From the NCBI GenBank assembly GCA_002319875.1, contig DCFS01000283.1, positions 1 through 7,043 of the forward strand: DNA of 7,043 nucleotides, read 5' to 3'. Shown piece by piece: positions 5,755-7,043 of this stretch. Each line of letters begins with the position of its first letter. The stretch's first letter is position 1. The notes under the pieces were generated by a model that worked only from the letters and a program-made list of their open reading frames with translations, ran no database searches and was not told the origin of the DNA. The position numbers and the translations under genes are program-made. Origin of the DNA: Treponema sp. UBA1798. Its GTDB lineage: Bacteria; Spirochaetota; Spirochaetia; Treponematales; Treponemataceae.

Positions 5755-6767
5755 AAACTGTCCTCCGAAGTACGGGGAAGCGAAATATGAACATCAGTTC
5801 CCACTCCAGGAGTACTGTCTACGGAAAGGCCGTATTCTTCACCGAACAGCAGTTTTATGCGGTTATTAACATTTTCAAGTGCTATACCGCTGTGTTGTTC
5901 CTTCTCCGCATTACTGACATAATTAAACGAACGGAACGTCAGCCTGTTCCGAATTCTCTCAAGCGTATTTTCATCCATACCGGCGCCGTCATCGCTTACG
6001 GTAATCAGCAGCCGCGCTTCAGTCGTAATAATTTTTATGTTCAGATTGCCTTCTGCGACTTTACATTCCAGGCCGTGAATGATGGAGTTTTCAACAATGG
6101 GCTGAAGCGTCAGTTTCGGTATCCGGTATTTCAATACCTGCTCCTGATCATCGTCATCGATATCGATTTTCAGATGAAGGCGCCGGCCGAAACGGTACTG
6201 CTGGATAAAAAAATAGTTGCGGGTATTATCAAGTTCCATCCGCAGTGTAACGAGATTTTCGACATGGCTGATGGTATACCGGAAAAAAGTAGAAAGAGCT
6301 TCTGCCATATTTGCAACACTTGCCAGACCGGCTATAAGCGCTTCCGACCTGATTCCTTCAAGCGTATTATACAGAAAGTGAGGATTTATCTGATTCTGCA
6401 GGACAAGAAACTGGGCCTGCCTTTTTGAAAGGTTCATCATCTGATCGGTATTGAGCAGTTCTGTCACCTTTGTCTGTGCCATTTCCATTTCCCGGCTGAG
6501 CGGATTTTTTTCGTCTGAAATTCCTGTAAGAGAGTAACCGGATGCAAAAAGTGCAAGCATATGTTTGGAATGGCAATATGGCACATATATCCACTTCCAG
6601 GATATACAGGCTTCCGCAGCGAAAACTGCGACAGGCACAAGAAGCCATAAAAAACTGCTTATCCTGCAGGTGTCTATTAAAAGTGAAAGGACGACCGTAA
6701 AAAATGCACTGATAAAAAACAGCAGACCAAGGATACAGACTCGTGTTTCAAGATAAATTTTTTTCAT
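5751..6767 (-). CDS. Short LytS/YesM-type sensor histidine kinase with two membrane segments and no sensor domain
   Basis: The 338-residue product has the His_kinase (PF06580) plus HATPase_c layout of LytS/YesM kinases. Two membrane segments lie at about 9-31 and 38-58, joined by only some six to eight residues, so almost nothing projects outside the membrane. A cytoplasmic helical linker without an evident HAMP domain (about 60-120) leads to LQNQINPHFLYNTLEGIR, with the phospho-accepting H130. Then come the conserved LRMELDNTRNYFFIQQYRF region (175-193), the N-box LQPIVENSIIHG with N227 (221-232), the G1 box DDGAGM (259-264) and G2 SGIALENVNNRI (293-304). YesM-type kinases are usually near 580-600 residues with a large extracytoplasmic domain, so this one is strikingly short. 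GGAG at 6776-6779 lies eight bases before the ATG. It follows the regulator gene by 30 bases and overlaps the pseudo-ATPase gene, fitting a regulator-kinase pair controlling the importer. Confidence 0.92.
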   Translation of the reverse strand: MKKIYLETRVCILGLLFFISAFFTVVLSLLIDTCRISSFLWLLVPVAVFAAEACISWKWIYVPYCHSKHMLALFASGYSLTGISDEKNPLSREMEMAQTKVTELLNTDQMMNLSKRQAQFLVLQNQINPHFLYNTLEGIRSEALIAGLASVANMAEALSTFFRYTISHVENLVTLRMELDNTRNYFFIQQYRFGRRLHLKIDIDDDDQEQVLKYRIPKLTLQPIVENSIIHGLECKVAEGNLNIKIITTEARLLITVSDDGAGMDENTLERIRNRLTFRSFNYVSNAEKEQHSGIALENVNNRIKLLFGEEYGLSVDSTPGVGTDVHISLPRTSEDSL

Positions 6768-6797
6768 AAAAGGATCTCCGGGACATGTATTATTTTT

Positions 6798-7043
6798 CTA
6801 TTCATACAGCTGCCGGTATTCGTTCGGTTTTATACCCGTAATACTCTTAAATACTTTCGCAAAATGCTTCGGATCCGCATAACCGACATCAAACGAGACC
6901 TGCTTTACAGGATCTTTCGTATGTACCAGAAGTTCCTTTGCTTTTTCCAGTCTGATATTCTGCAGATATTCTGCAAATCCGACCATACAGTTTTTTTTAA
7001 AAAGTCCGGAAAAATAGGTACTGTTCAAGCCGACATGAGCGGC
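6798..7043 (-). CDS. AraC-family regulator, C-terminal DNA-binding domain (5' end missing; probably a YesN-type response regulator)
   Basis: The frame is open at the window edge and gives 81 residues ending in TAG. It covers most of an HTH_18 domain: part of the first helix-turn-helix (AAHVGLNSTYFSGLFKK, 1-17), the linker helix FAEYLQNIRLEKAKELL (23-39), and the complete second helix-turn-helix (VKQVSFDVGYADPKHFAKVFKSITG, 46-70) followed by the family-typical IKPNEYRQ. Because a LytS/YesM-type kinase follows by 30 bases, the missing N-terminus is likely a phospho-receiver domain, as in YesN, but that part is outside the window. It would bind DNA as the output of the kinase and most plausibly activates the importer genes downstream. 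Confidence 0.93.
   Translation of the reverse strand, partial: AAHVGLNSTYFSGLFKKNCMVGFAEYLQNIRLEKAKELLVHTKDPVKQVSFDVGYADPKHFAKVFKSITGIKPNEYRQLYE

Noticed and set aside
5787..6428. A 213-codon open frame on the + strand
   Set aside because: It lies entirely antisense to the well-supported kinase gene, its product has no recognisable motif, and it has the composition of a shadow frame.
1..7043. tRNA, rRNA, CRISPR arrays, transposase genes or phage genes
   Set aside because: I looked for clover-leaf-like spacing, regularly spaced direct repeats and transposase motifs by eye and saw none. The window is filled by the seven genes described.

Overview
The window is about 7 kb of moderate-GC bacterial DNA. 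It carries one partial gene on the + strand and, converging on it, a tightly packed six-gene block on the - strand. The best guess for the host is a spirochaete of the Treponema type. The main clue is the substrate-binding protein, whose signal peptide ends in VFA and is followed by NGKKD, a common form in treponemal periplasmic binding proteins. This is a lineage inference from one N-terminus and general style, and a Firmicute host with a similar YesMN/Rbs-type locus is not excluded.

Layout: (1) bases 1-377, +: the C-terminal two thirds of a GmhA-type SIS-domain sugar-phosphate isomerase. (2) 378-551: a non-coding convergence zone with three successive hairpins, one of them a good terminator for the - strand operon. 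(3) 552-1466, -: an RbsB-type periplasmic sugar-binding protein. (4) 1467-1676: a 210-base intercistronic region full of dyads, including a perfect 15-bp inverted repeat. (5) 1677-2693, -: an RbsC-type permease. (6) 2686-4218, -: an RbsA-type tandem ATPase with intact motifs. (7) 4219-4311: a short AT-rich gap with a 17-bp dyad beside the ATPase ribosome-binding site. (8) 4312-5754, -: an RbsA-like double-ABC protein in which essentially every nucleotide-binding motif has been lost. (9) 5751-6767, -: a short LytS/YesM-type sensor kinase with two membrane segments and no sensor domain. (10) 6798-7043, -: the C-terminal DNA-binding domain of an AraC-type (probably YesN-type) regulator that runs off the window edge.

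Transcription order is regulator, kinase, dead ATPase, live ATPase, permease, binding protein. The simplest reading is a sugar importer of the ribose/xylose/galactose class together with its own two-component system. The unusual part is how the kinase might be controlled. It has almost no extracytoplasmic loop, and its gene overlaps (ATGA) that of a catalytically dead relative of the transporter ATPase. I propose, as inference, that the pseudo-ATPase reads the state or ligand load of the importer and passes it to the kinase, so that transport itself is the sensory input. The nearest precedents I can name are XylFII-LytS/YesN (binding protein to kinase) and BceAB-BceS (transporter to a kinase lacking a sensor domain). 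A pseudo-ATPase as the link would be a different arrangement.
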